64,000 nt of DNA, from NCBI RefSeq assembly GCF_037975245.1, contig NC_092568.1, forward strand, positions 23,586,501 through 23,650,500. The letters run 5' to 3'. Positions 38,845-52,400 of this stretch are shown piece by piece. This DNA is from Apostichopus japonicus (lineage: Eukaryota; Echinodermata; Holothuroidea; Aspidochirotida; Stichopodidae). The notes beneath the pieces were generated by a model. The model had not been told where the DNA came from. It worked only from the letters and a program-made list of their open reading frames with translations, and ran no database searches. Numbering within the stretch: the first letter of the stretch is position 1; each line of letters begins with the position of its first letter. Position numbers and translations under genes: made by a program.

Positions 38845-39939
38845 CCCCCCCCCCCCCCCCACCTTAAAAAAAAAATAAAAACGCACTTTTACTTCTTGAC
38901 AAAACTTACCGTTTGAAACTCTGAAATTTACTAAATACCGCTCTTATACTTACTACTATTAGGAATTTGATACCATATGGATCAAACGTCATAAATATGG
39001 GAGATGATACCTCTCTCACGACATGCAAAACGGTATAAATATGAATTGAAAACATTACGTTTGCACACTTGATACCATATGAATTTATTTATATACACAT
39101 GGACCGCAGCGAGACTTATCTATTCAACATCCGGGTGTGATTTAGGGTCTTTATCATGTTCAATAAATAAAATTGGAATTAAACCAAAAACGGACTTAGC
39201 ACACCAGAATACAATCATCTATGTTATACACATGTCTTCAACATGCACACATATCATAAGTACATTTAAAAAGCACTGTTGTGTATACATTCACTGGGCA
39301 CAATTGTGTACAGCAATGGGCCCATTCACTTTATCGGAAACATAAAAAACTATAAAATAAACACTCTTGGGCCGTAGCCTTGGTAGAATCTCTAGAAGCA
39401 GTTGAGGTACATCGAGAAACAGTCTATCGTCCAGATGTTACATAGTGCTAATTTGATATACCAAGGCCTTTTTTTATGCATTTTTAATTGGGTGGGCCAT
39501 TTCCCAAAAGGGACCATCCTGACACTCTCTAAGCGGAGCGTGATAATGGAACATACTATAAAATACGAAAACTAATATACTGGAAAGGAGATTAGCTCAT
39601 GCTGGTATTCATTATCTGCTGGCTTAGAATATAGCGTCAGCGGTGTATAGGCGCGGTTCTTCATTTATACCCTACAAATGAATCCGTAATTTTTATTTCA
39701 ACCCGTTGAAGAGTTATATTTTTCATCCGGGGGGCAGATGAAAATTAATAACTACTAATCTCATAACACAATGTTTGAGCTCCTTTTGTGAGATACACGA
39801 GTCATTATAAGCCCGATAGGCCTAGCGCCTACACGATTCAGTCACTATACCTGGAAAAAGGGGGGGGGGGGGGTATTTGATATTGCATCCCACACCCTTC
39901 AGAAAGTGGGGAGACGTGTCCCTCTCTGATGCCCTCCTG

Positions 39940-40115
39940 GCTGTATTGGACTCGGATTCGGCTCGGACTTTGGCTGTAGTGGACTCGGATCCGACTCGGA
40001 CTGTAGTGGACTTTGTTTCTGCTCGAACTCCGGCTCTAGTGGACTAGGACTGTATAGTGGGCTCGGATTCGGGCTGTAGAGGACTCGGATCGGACTCGGA
40101 TCGGCCGACTCACGT
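39940..40115 (+). repeat. GGACTCGGAT-type degenerate tandem repeat
   Basis: Irregular reiteration of TGTAGTGGACTCGGATTCGG and GCTCGGACT. It directly abuts the 20-bp satellite that follows. Confidence 0.75.
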
Positions 40116-40159
40116 AATCGTGCTCATACTGCCTTGTACTCACAATCATATCAAAGGGA

Positions 40160-40582
40160 ACTTGTGTACCCGTACTCATACTATTGTACCCGTAATCATA
40201 CTGTTGTACCCGTACTCATACTGTTGTACACGTACTCATATTGCTGTACCCGTAATCATACTGTTGTACTCGTACTGTTGTACCCGTATACTCATACTGT
40301 TGTACTCGTACTCATACTGTTGTACCCGCACTCATACTGTTGTACCCGTACTCATACTGTTGTACCCGCACTCATACTGTTGTACCCGCACTCATACTGT
40401 TGTACCCGTACTCATACTGTTGTATACCCGTACTCATACTGTTGTACCCGCACTCATACTGTTGTACCAGTACCCATACTGTTGTACCCGTATACTCATA
40501 CTGTTATACCCGTACTCATACTGTTGTATCCGTTCTCATACTGTTGTACCCGTATACTCATACTGTTGTACTCGTACTCCAA
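40160..40582 (+). repeat. 20-bp satellite, about 20 units
   Basis: Units of ACTCATACTGTTGTACCCGT with small variants and a few two-base insertions. Because 20 is not a multiple of three and the unit lacks stops, several frames stay open (up to 199 codons, reading repeats of LILLYP / CCTRTHTVV). The ORFs are by-products of the repeat; I see no independent sign of coding. Confidence 0.93.
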
Positions 40583-42866
40583 GTCTAGTCTGCATCAGGA
40601 GACGCCTTAAGCTTTTAGAAGCCAGAATTTTAGTCTTGATATATCATAGTCCATGATAAAGAAAACACATCATGACTTCTCGTATACTGTTTTCTATATG
40701 CTCAACAGGTTTTCACGATATTCAGCGTTAAAGAATGACAGATCTCTGGAATGGTCCTTTAAGGAAGTTAAAATGATGACGTCAGTTCCTCAGTGCATGG
40801 CTAAAGGTTGGGTGTTTAATGCTTAAATGTCGAAACTACTCATAAACATATCAAACTACAATCGAAAAAGACAATAAACAAAAGAGTATATACGAAACAA
40901 ATTTGGAATTAAAGAGGATGTTTATTCCTATAGTGACCAATATATATAGTTGTACAAAGCGAAGACATCCCACGCATTGATGACCTTCAAAGTGCTAAAA
41001 GAACTATTAATAACAGGAGGAGGGCCCAGACGAAAAAGTTGTCCCATATCGTTAAAAAGGGACGGAAATGATACCCCAAAATGCATAGACATTCTAATAG
41101 ACCATCCACGGATTTGAAACAAATATAATTTACCAGAATAATTAAAATGCACCAGCAGACTTATTAATTTAGTTATAAACAGTGATGATAAACACCAAAT
41201 ATGGATGTAACCTGTATTGCAGAAAACGTTATTGATATTTCATTTGACCACATTCGTTGTATACTACTTATAAGGACCAAACTTATCGAAAAATAAAAAG
41301 AGAGCATATTCTGATATATACTTTATGATATGGAGCAGCATTTCTTCTCCCTATTAACAGGATTGAAGATTTATTTCAGGAAAAAAAAATGAAAGTCAGA
41401 ATAAATGGTATAAGGCACATTCGAATACTTTTGCAAGTACATGAGTATTACATGAGTACTTATACAATTCATTCCAGACTACTTATTCAAATTTAAAAAT
41501 CTTGCCAAGATAACAAAATGATTCACCATATAAATTATAGAATATTATCATGCACGACCGGTCAAAATCTATGTAATTCTTCAACTGGATCAAGAGTGTG
41601 CGATCATGTGACCGTATAAAATGGTGAGGGAAATGGTAGGGGAGGGGGCAGGAATTTGTAACGATAGACCAAAGCTGGTGCTGTACATCACTCGAATGGC
41701 AACACTTGATTTGCCAGACTAACACGAGAACAAAGTGAACATGTTTATCAATGGAAGTAAAGTCAACTGAAATCATTTGGCACAAACTTCGGTTCCACTG
41801 TGTGGGGAAAGTGTGGTGTGTCAACGGGGTTGTACAGACCATTTTGAAAACATAATTTTATGTTACTAGAAGTTAATCGCGGTAATATACACAACTGGAT
41901 GAAACACACATGTTTGTATTACATGCAGACCGAGGACCCCATTGTATTTTCCATTGTTCAAATCCACGTACCCTAACCTTAACAATACCCCATACAATAG
42001 AATTCTTCCGAGGACGTGGTGATTCTTTAGAAATGACAACCGAGGACCTGGAATTCTTTGTTCAAGTCCTCGGTCAGAATACAAAACAAACCCACATGCG
42101 TTTGTATGTGTGTGTGTCTGTTTGCGTGTGATAAAGTTGCGTGAGTTGTCTTCTATAGCTTAAGAAGTGAAGGCCAGTGCGTTCACTTTGTGCATCTGGT
42201 TTGGTATCACAATGGTTAAACGAGTTTTGTCGTAAAGGGGGTATAAAGGCCTATACTTTTAGTTTTCCTCTTTGGTGATTTTGCTGTTGTTGTATTAACT
42301 TTGACTCAGCATAGCAACCTTCTTGACGTAAATGGCATCTACTTTATTAACTGTATACGTGGGTTATACATGTCATAAGTCGCGTATTCCGTCACGGTGC
42401 TTGACTACACACTAGTACTTTAATAGTAAAATTATTGCTTGTACTTCAACTCAAACCCGCAATTCCAATACAAACAAAGTTGCCCCTTTTTCTTACTACA
42501 ATGTATAATATTGACTCCTGTGATTTATTCTTTCATGTTGTTTACAAAATGAATCAAACACCTATAACCAGCACATCTTCGTTATAGCTACATATAAACG
42601 CCATCATACACACAAAAGCGCCACATAACTTTTTCTATTTTTAAATATTGAAAGTTAATAATGAAATAAATTTAGATGGAATTCCTATATTTTGTTCAAG
42701 TTTCACTGAACAGCTGATAACAAAAAAGAAGATATTTTAGCGTTCGCGACAAAACCTTAACATTTCAGATTGCACTAAATGAAATTTGGATATTTAAGAA
42801 TATAAGTGTCTGTTACCTATCTCCACAGATAGACCGCACTTTCATATACACATCACCCATTCCCAT

Positions 42867-43072
42867 GGTGGTCTGCACACGCAAGATTTCAAAAGATTGG
42901 AGGCCATATCCTTAATTTCCCCCGTACTGATTTAGGTGGGGCGGGAGATGGACCTTTATGGGATGACCAGGGGATGAAAGTTTTTATAAATAGGGGGAGT
43001 GACCATGAGGTCGGTGAAGTGGACTCCCGATGTAGGGAGTCTGCATAGATCCCCTTTTGTCACACGCCACTG
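42867..43072. mobile_element. Small hAT-like element with perfect 8-bp TSD
   Basis: The octamer ATTCCCAT occurs at 42859-42866 and 43073-43080. The right end is GTCACACGCCACTG; the left end GGTGGTCTGC is a diverged counterpart. The body is 206 bp and non-coding. Confidence 0.7.
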
Positions 43073-46000
43073 ATTCCCATATAGCTTATATATTATATAT
43101 ATATGTTGGTTTATCTTTTCTTTTGTAACCGCTGCTGTAAATTATCGTTCCCGGGTACATGATTAATTGACATCTACATTACATCATTTGATATCGTCTC
43201 CGATATTTGTTTTAGCATGTAACGGTATAGCAATTGATCTTCAGCTGAATAAGGTTTTATATACTTACATGTGAATTGAATATAACAATTGAATGTTACA
43301 GTAGATGTACATAGAAGACTATATAGGCCTTTATGTGTTTACCCTTCTACTCGGATATATATACCACGATTAGTTTACCTTGATAAGATATAGCCCATTA
43401 AATCATATAATATATAGCTCTATATATTTACAGATACTTTATGTCGTAAATGCTATATCATCACTCAAGTGGTGTGTATCATAGACTATAGATTTCAGTA
43501 TTTACAAGTACTGCATCTGATGGTGTATATAGTTAGCAAGATAATTGCTGATTGGTTGGACCCTGTTCTTCTATTGTACACATCGTCATGTACATTCTAA
43601 TGCATGCATCCTAAGCAAGACTGATGATTTTGTTGTTTCAATAAAACAACAACCGATCAATTCTCGGTTTGGCCCAAATGGAATCCAAGATTTAGAGATT
43701 TAAAAAAAAAAGATTGTTAAAACGTGATGTTAATCAATAATCACCCAACAGATCACTTACAAAAAATTGCAATTATTAAACAGGACACGTGCAAGTTTAC
43801 TTGAACTTGCTTGTACGCATTATGTGTTCAGTGTTGGCCTTCTAACTTATGACGTAACAGTCTAGTGCAGGTGTATAGTACAACTTTAAAATCAAAAAAT
43901 CATTAAAACAGTAAACAATTTATATGATCGATATTTCCTCCTGTAACAACAAACAAACAAACTTGGACCGACCAATCAACGAAAAGGAAATAAAATTACA
44001 GAATTAAAAGCCATGCTAGTTTTCTTATAGCACATTACAAATCTGAAATCTAAATGCTATATCCCTGCATTCACAGTCGTGTAAGGAATGCATATGGGAT
44101 AGTTTCGCACATTACTTGACTGATGCACAAGTCCTTATCATGGGCGGTACGGCTTCCAGGTATAAGCCACACCATCTTGATCATCGATAATAGGATATAA
44201 GTTTTTATCATCTTTAAGTTTGCAGTACTGAACAAAATCATTTACAAACTAAAACTGTCTTGTCTTACCCTTCTTCTTCCTCTTCTTGAGTTGTACTTTG
44301 ATTCAATATTTATTATAATTTTAAATATTATAATATATAATAATACAGATAGTAGTTTCAATTTGATCAAATTAAAATCGAACTTTACTCGTAAGTTTAC
44401 AACAGAAGCAAAGAACTATACCGTGATGATTTTTTGTGTGTAATCAAACTTTATAAATCATATTCAGTGTCATCTTTATTTTTACACATGATAGGCAAAT
44501 TGTTTGAAGAAGGCGAGTTGATAAATGAGATATTGCAAACTTTTACGAGACCTGAGCACGACTCTCTATTCAAGTAATGGTCTATTGAACATTTCACACA
44601 CGTAAACATATACCTGTTTGGTCAGTTTCCTTTGAGTTATTGAGTTAGTTATGAGTATGAGGAGTGGGAGGGTTGGCTGGTCGATAGCGGCCCATAATGC
44701 ACTTCTTTGTTGACACACTAGTACTACTACTTCCAGACTCATGCGCGTGTCTTCAGCCTAACACGGTTTTCAATATGAAACAAAAGACCAGTCCTTCGGT
44801 GTGTTTTAAGACCCCGTTAAAACTAAAACGGAATATACAAATTTACCCAAACGGAGCAAAACGGGCATTTCTAACTTGCATTCGTTGTTTTATTACTTTG
44901 CCCACCCTGCACGACCTTCAACCGCCATAGACCGCTTCATATTTTGGCAAATGAGATGGGTTGGGTGGCCGAAAGCTAAGGGGTCAGGGTGGGGGAAGGG
45001 GATTGCTGAAACAATCTATTCTTCAAGACCACCACATACCTACGTAATTGTTAGGTAAATGATGATAACTTGTGACTTTGAAAGTGTAGCAATTATTGGT
45101 CGTCAAACATGCTTGAAAGGCAATTGGTCAAATTTATGATTTTATTTGTTTTTCATCTGATAGTCATTGATATATATATATATATATCTATATATATATA
45201 TATTCATGTGTTGTAATTACGAAATGAATAAGATAATTTGAATTTTCGACGGAAGATATTAAACAAAAGGAATTTATTTTTGCTTGCGATATGAAAATAA
45301 ACAAAGAGCAAATTCTGTACATTTTTGGCGATCATGAGTAGTGGCGGTGAACCGCGGTATACGTGGGGACAGGGAATAGTGGATCTTTCTCATAAATGAA
45401 ATGTTCCTGTTTTGGGGAAATTACAGGTGCACATTTGTTTTTATAAATGGCAAAGTAATTTGTGGTATGCAATGCACAGAAGAAAAGAAGCCTCATCTTT
45501 CAAAAAGATTTGAGGTTATTTTGTGATTTTCCCCTAAAAATTCGTACCCATCTCGGCCACCCCGCCCCTTTCCCTGTATCCGATCCTCTTTTGCCGTCAC
45601 TGATCTTCAAATACAGAGGAAGGTTTCGTTTAAACTAATGGATTCTATCATCTGAAAGACCGTTAATTGTCGCAAAAACCACTGCATTATTTAAAGGCAA
45701 CAACTTCCCCCTCAACGATTTAACCAAACGTTGCTCAAAGAAAATAGCAATTTGGCATTTTTTATTGAATGTTTGGCCATGCATAATTTGGATGGATGAA
45801 ATGTCTCTTTGGTTTCTAAAAATATTAAAATGCGAACAGTAATATATTATCAGTCTGTTTAAAGAGTCATATATAATACAAGAGATGTTTAGTTCTTTTC
45901 TATATGGTGAAAGGTTGTCCCAAATTGTGTATTTGATGGCATAAAAAGCGTACTATAAAAGAAAACCCAAACTAGCCATTACTACAGCTGCTCAATACAT

Positions 46001-46454
46001 ACGTGCATAAAATGTACAGCCCTCAGTTGGTCAAATCTGGACATATACACCCTTGACGAAATAGCAAGCGACAATCATTAATTCCATATCACACCACAGG
46101 CACAAATAACCAGCAAATCAAAACATGAAACACACAAAAGTGTCTAATTCTCCACAAATACAAGCAAACTTCATATCATTTGGCAAATGTCCGATTTCAA
46201 ATAAGGATAAGCAAAGTGCTCTGCACTGACAATTGAAAGAAAATTTTTACAAGGTGATTCACGGGAAGCAAGATTTAGTTCCTTTCAAGATTCCGCCACC
46301 TCAGCCTTTATATGCAATGAAAGTTGCACCTGAACCAAAGAAGAGAAAAAAGGATAAAAGAACTAAAATTACATCCACATCGATTATTTCTCATGGTTGC
46401 TTCACTCGTTCATTTTTTTTTTTTTGCTTTTTTTTTTTGTTCTCTCTCCCCCGT

Positions 46455-49400
46455 TTAAAATTTCGTGGCTTCACCCGTGACTTCTGGATAAGATGGTGGT
46501 GGTTGGATACCATTCGATCCGTCCATATCCAAAGAATGAGGAGCCTCTATGCTATTAATCTCTTCTGGGACAGTATATTGTATCCTTGGTCTGAGCGTTG
46601 AAGTTGTCGCCATTTTCCATCTCTGTAAGATTAAAGATGATTGCATTTTATCTATAATTACCAGAAAAAAAATAATAATGTGGAACTTTCTATGATGATC
46701 ATAACCTGACCGGAGCCTTTAGTCTTAGACAGTTCAATTCCATTTCAAAGGGCTAATTAAACAAGTCACTAATTTGGAGGACCCATGTAAAAGTTACCCA
46801 GAGGTTCATGCACAAGTATAAGGAAATAGGAAGGTATGGAAAAGAGAGCGGTTGTAGAGGAACTACGACTGTATGCTTTGTTTTAGTAATTATAGGTCTT
46901 GACATTTTTTCGAGGCGGGGGAGAGGGGGATAGTTGGTTGGAGAAGAGTATGGGGACATGGGGTAGATTGTTGGGGAAACGGAAGGTATGGGTTGGTGGT
47001 GCTGCGAGTAGAGACGGTTACGGAGGTCACTTGTCCTCATCACTCTTTCGTATCCTTCAGTGACCCAACCGTGACCCACCCGTGACCCACCCAGAACCTT
47101 ATCTACCACATGCTCGAGGTAGAATGAAGTTTTTTTCCGTCTTGGGCGAACGATAAGACTCCAGAACCAAAACTAATTTGCAACGGCATGAAGTGTACAC
47201 TTACCTCTGCTAAAGACCCTCTGGAAGCTATGACGAATTTATAGAACATAAAAGTTGGCGGTACTACCATCGAAGCAGCGGCCATCATCCAGCCCATGAC
47301 GTAACCCCAGGTCGGGTATACGTACTCGTCGTTATACTTCAGAGGTTCGTACTTGACTAAACTGAATATAAACACAGCCTGCGATACAAGGTTATAAGCG
47401 AGAAAAACAATACATAATTAGTTTCGATTTGAGTTTCTCCTTTGGGGTCAGATATCGAAGTTACATGTAGATATATATAGATATGTAGATACAGTGGCGT
47501 AGGAAGGTACTTTTGAGTGGGGGGGCTGAAGACTGATGGCCGGCCTGGGGGAGGGGTCTAAGGGGAGGGGGTGTCCCCTCCCCTTTGGAATTTTTTTGCA
47601 TTTCCAGGTGGCCTCAGATGCAATTTGGTGCAATATAGCACACACTTTAACACCCACTCCATTTTGTAAAGAATTTTGCATTTTCACCTGGCCTTAGATG
47701 CAATTTGGTGCTTCAAATGAGATTTTTTTCTCATTTGGAAATGAAAAAGGGGTTTTCTGACTTGCGGAGCGGGGGGGCGGAACGATACTTCCGCCCCCCC
47801 CATATTTTTCACTGGGGGCTGGCGCCCCCCAGCCCCCTCGGTTCCTACGCCCTTGTGTAGATATATTTATATATATATATATATATATATAGATATATAT
47901 CTATAAAGATATGTATAAAGATATATATATATCTATATAGATATATTTATATATATAGATATATTTTTTTATATATATATATATATAGATATATTTATAT
48001 ATATATAGATATATCAATATATTTATATATATATATAGATATATAGATATATTTATATATATATATTTATAATGGAGATGGGGTTTCGTAAATGCTGAAT
48101 CTAGAGTACTTGAAGCTTTTAACTAACGATGGCATTCGTTTTTCAGTGTTAACACTGTTAGCACCTTGGAAAATATAAACAGGGAAACGAAGAGTAATTT
48201 GAAAAGCTTTCAGATTTGGCACAGTGACATCACAGCTTTTCCAAATGACAGCTCATTCCTGAGACGGTTGCAAAAAATGACGATACCTCCTAAGAGGAGC
48301 AAGATTTTTCGTGGCTGCTTGAGAGAGTTTTCATGAAAAGATCAGTCATACAAAAGCCGAAGACGGCTATTAAATTTGGGTCTCCTTCGAAGGTATCAAA
48401 GCAGCAAACTTTAAAATTTATCTTAGTGTCCGTTACGCACGGTGATATAAAAACACCTCATAATTCAGACTGTGTATTGAGTCTGTGAAAACTTGAGATG
48501 TTGGACTTGTTTTCTCATAATTCAGACTGTGTAGTGAGTCTGTGGAAACTTGAGATGTTGGACTCGCTTCAAGTCATTTAAATTTGCGGAATATTGTGAA
48601 ACAGAAGAGCCAACCTTACTGGCACATCTCAACATCTTTATGTCACTAAGTTAACCCTAAATAAGTTAATCGCGTTAATTTTTGTTTTCTCTCGAAAAAT
48701 ACCTTACCCCTGTAAACAGAGGAGTAAGAAACTTCCAGGATATGTAAAGATAAGGGTTCAACAGTTTCCAGCCACTCATTTCATAGAAAGATGACGACAA
48801 GTTTTCCGCACCTGGATGGAACAGGGCCAAAAAAAAGGTGAAATAATGATTATTTGTTGTCTGTCATAAAAGCTTTCTTTTACCCAACCTTGGACCAAGA
48901 AAAGGTATTTTAAGAAATGCAGTCTAATGCAACTCTACAGTGTCACTATTATATGTAATGTATCTGTGTTATCATTTTCTCGAAAGACATATGAAAGTGA
49001 CGTTCAGTGACGTCATAAATCCTCCGCGATAAATTCGAAGGACTTTTCAACTGAGAATTCGACACTCCATATATATCATACAAGCAGAGACGGATGAGCG
49101 TTCATAAATCTGAGAGGGTGGAGAGGAGTTGAAAGGGGGAGGCGTGGAAACCCTGAGGGGGAGGGGTGGAGGGGGGGTATGTCGGGCAAGCTGTATTTTC
49201 AGGAGGAGCGATGGGCGACCCGACGAAGACAATTTGTAAAACGGTCTTCCTTTGCTGAAAGGAATCTGTGCCCTCACTTTTGTTATTCCCGACTAAATCA
49301 GTATCATGTGGATGTCACTATTTGTTTGTTTGTTTCAGTAGCGACAACATACATGTTAGATCAACTACGTATCTGTAACGTAATAGACATATCTTATCAA

Positions 49401-52400
49401 GCATGAACATTAGATTATGAACATATCTTTAATAATTAACAACATCATATTTAAATTTATTTATAGAACTTTGTTGGCGTTCCATACCAGCGAGCCATGG
49501 CATTTCGAACACAGGGCTTTGTCATGCAACATTCCTGTCTGAGCCCTTTCGGATAGAAAGTATACATATTCAACAGTGAATGCATACCTTACCAAATTAA
49601 CGTGTTCAATGTCTCACTCTGCGGAAAACAACACAACCGAAGAGGGACATGTTGTAAAGGGTTCAAAGGGCCAACATTAACATGAGCCTGATGGCAGGAT
49701 GTAGAAATAAAAAAAAAACTGAACATTCCATGGATGCGAGGGCAAGGTTTTGCACCATACCCGGTACCTGGAGTGAGTCCACAACGGGGGAGAAAGTCAT
49801 TTAGTCGATCAACTTACCATAAACCCAACCTATCCCTATACATTCGAATGTTGTTATCCACAGAAGGGTACTACCACTCGCGGAGTAGTAATCAAACAAC
49901 TGAAATATATACATGCCACCCTGCGGAGAGATAGAGAGATTAAAAACAACATTAATGTTTACCTCAACGACGGGATCGGACAATTGAGTCAAAGTTGTGG
50001 TATAAACTTATGGATTATATAATGTACTACTAAATAATTGATATATCCAATGGGGGTATACACGACGATTTTCTTTGCAAAATCAACAACCCTACCTAAA
50101 TCGAGTCTTTGTCTTCAAAAAAAGTAATGAAAATCCGTGAAACTTCAGCGTCGAGGAACTTGGACCCTGGAAGGATAACATTGATGTCCTTATTCTCTTG
50201 GGTTATTGGTAGTGGGATTTTAAACACACTGATGACTAAATTCGCTGCCGAAAGGCATATCCGAAAATTCTCCTGGTTTCAATATTTGTCAGTCTGCCAA
50301 TAACACCGTTGCTATCCGGATGAATCTGAGCTCTCCACCTTAGAGGTATATAAAGCCTAAAGACGCTACACTCATTGGTTAAACTTTATTTTATCATTTA
50401 ACCTTTATTTCTCCATATAGCGAAACATCAGATCTTCAAATGGCATTTGAACTAATTTTTGACAAACGTTGCGATGCTCGACACTTTATTCCAACAACAA
50501 TGTATTCCATTAGTCAAATTTCATTTCAGACAGTGACATGAAGGTTTTTCTGTTGTTGTTGTTGATGTAATTTTCCAAGTTTCTTAATGAAACGTGTCCA
50601 GACGACGATATGCATGTTGTGGATATAGAGTTGAATGCACTTTTTGTAGTCGCAAATTAACTGTCATTAGCGCAATTATCTATAGGATGGGTTAGTGTAT
50701 TAGCGGGATCAACTGCAATCTTACTGCTAGTGATATCAGTCAGACTGTAAAGCTTGAACAAAACCGCTACTCGACTGAGGACTTTCGTGAGAATGGTGTA
50801 GAAAAAGGTTTTAAACGGTATAAAAATAATCCATGCTTTTAACCATAAAAACATGGAATGGCGACATATTTCTGTAGAGACGAAATAGCAAATGTCTACA
50901 ATTCCACGTTAACATGTACCAACTTTTACCTTAAAAGAGAAAATATTCAACACTGGCAGTTAACCCTACACCCCACTCTCGCCCACCGTAATAATTTGTC
51001 CATAACTCGAGATACGATCGAGTGAATTATAACCTATTTTGACTGGCCAGGTGTTTTATTTCTTCAGGTGGTTGATCAAATTTTGGTGGGATATGACCTT
51101 GAAATGCGATACACTGGATTCTTTGCATAACTGTCAGTATAGTTTGTAATTCGAATTTCTTCAAAATATCATTTTTAAAAAAAAATCTTATTTCCCTGTA
51201 AATAAAGGATTTAAATATTATACAGAATACCAAAACCATTCGCAACTCAATTTCCGTGGTGCCTTAATTCTTTTGCTGTTACTTAGTAGATGCAATCACA
51301 AAATACGACCAAAATTTGACCTGAAGATGCATAAATTATCAAGTGAGTTTTTTAATCAAGCAACTTCAGACACCCGAATATTCCTGTCATTGTATATGTA
51401 TATACTTTTAATACTTACGTAAGTGGTCATGCATAAGCCAAAGACACAGTAAGAAGCGCAGACGCAAGCGGCGAAGATTTCCCGTCTATTTCCTCGGCGA
51501 AATGTGTAGGGGAATACATCAACAATGGCGGTGACGAAACCCTCTACTCCGACAAACTAACAGTTGGTTAAAATTAATGGGGGAAAAAATCGATTAATGA
51601 GTTGAAAGGTATCTCAGAAAATATCACGAGGCTATATCTATAGTACAATGTTGAGTTTTGTCTTTTATTCTGAAAACCATGGTAACAGACATGCATACGT
51701 TCAACGAGATGCAGAACAAAAATGAAACAAAAACACAAACGTGAGGTTGGGTGCAGTCATGAAGGGCATGCTGGGAGGGGAGAGGGTGTGAAGGGGGTGT
51801 GGGCATGGATATTTCTTATGTAGTGTTTTCCACTGTACGGTGGTGGAAGTATGCTATAGTCAGCATTTCTATGTATGCGGTATAGGCGGTGGGTGAGGGG
51901 GAAATGGGTATTACCGTGATACATAAATTTTTTTCATTTTTTTTCAGCTCATTTTTAATTATTTTATACTATACGGGATGGGGAAGTAGAAAGGGCTACA
52001 CGGCGGGGAGTGGGTACAGGGGAAGAGGGTGGTCTTTTAAGGCTTCCAAAATCTTTTTAGTTTCGCCGATGATATGTCTACGTTTATATGCAATGAAGAA
52101 ACATAGTGAGAGTAAAACGAGCTCAGACGATGAATATATTTTGATTCCCGTTGCGTCGGGAACTATGCGCTATGACAGCCAAAAAAAAACAAACAAAAAT
52201 AAAAAATAAAAATGAAACTATATTGCATGCATGAATTTATAGTTAGGTCTTAATATTATCTTCAGTGTATAGTGCTATACTACGCTGTATATAAAAGGCG
52301 GTGAGATTACAGGGGAATGATGTATGGAAAGTTGTGTTCAAGCCCTAGCCGGGCAGACTAAAGAGAGGATTCTAATCCAGGAGCTATCAAATATTTTTAA

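Larger units (their letters stand above)
35816..46454. other. 10.6-kb gap between UBXN1 5' end and SLC6 3' end
   Basis: No gene supported. Contents are the UBXN1 promoter side, two copies of a 0.4-kb segment (36228-36634 and 38488-38844), poly-C/poly-G tracts (36690, 38846, 39859), satellite arrays (39940-40600), a small transposon with 8-bp duplications (42867-43072) and TA microsatellites (38459, 45170). The longest non-repeat ORF (41483-41842, minus, 119 codons) shows no recognisable motif. Confidence 0.65.

Noticed and set aside
40057-40656. 199-codon plus-strand ORF rich in Cys-Thr-Arg and Leu-Leu-Tyr repeats
   Set aside because: It is produced entirely by the stop-free 20-bp satellite; two other frames are equally open.
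41483-41842. 119-codon minus-strand ORF
   Set aside because: No recognisable domain, codon use and composition look random, and no splice-linked neighbours.
45340-45600. Possible hAT-like element (AGTGGCGG ... CCGTCACTG)
   Set aside because: Ends only loosely match and no target duplication was found.
46233-46601. 122-codon plus-strand ORF
   Set aside because: Antisense to the SLC6 terminal exon and extended by T-rich low complexity.
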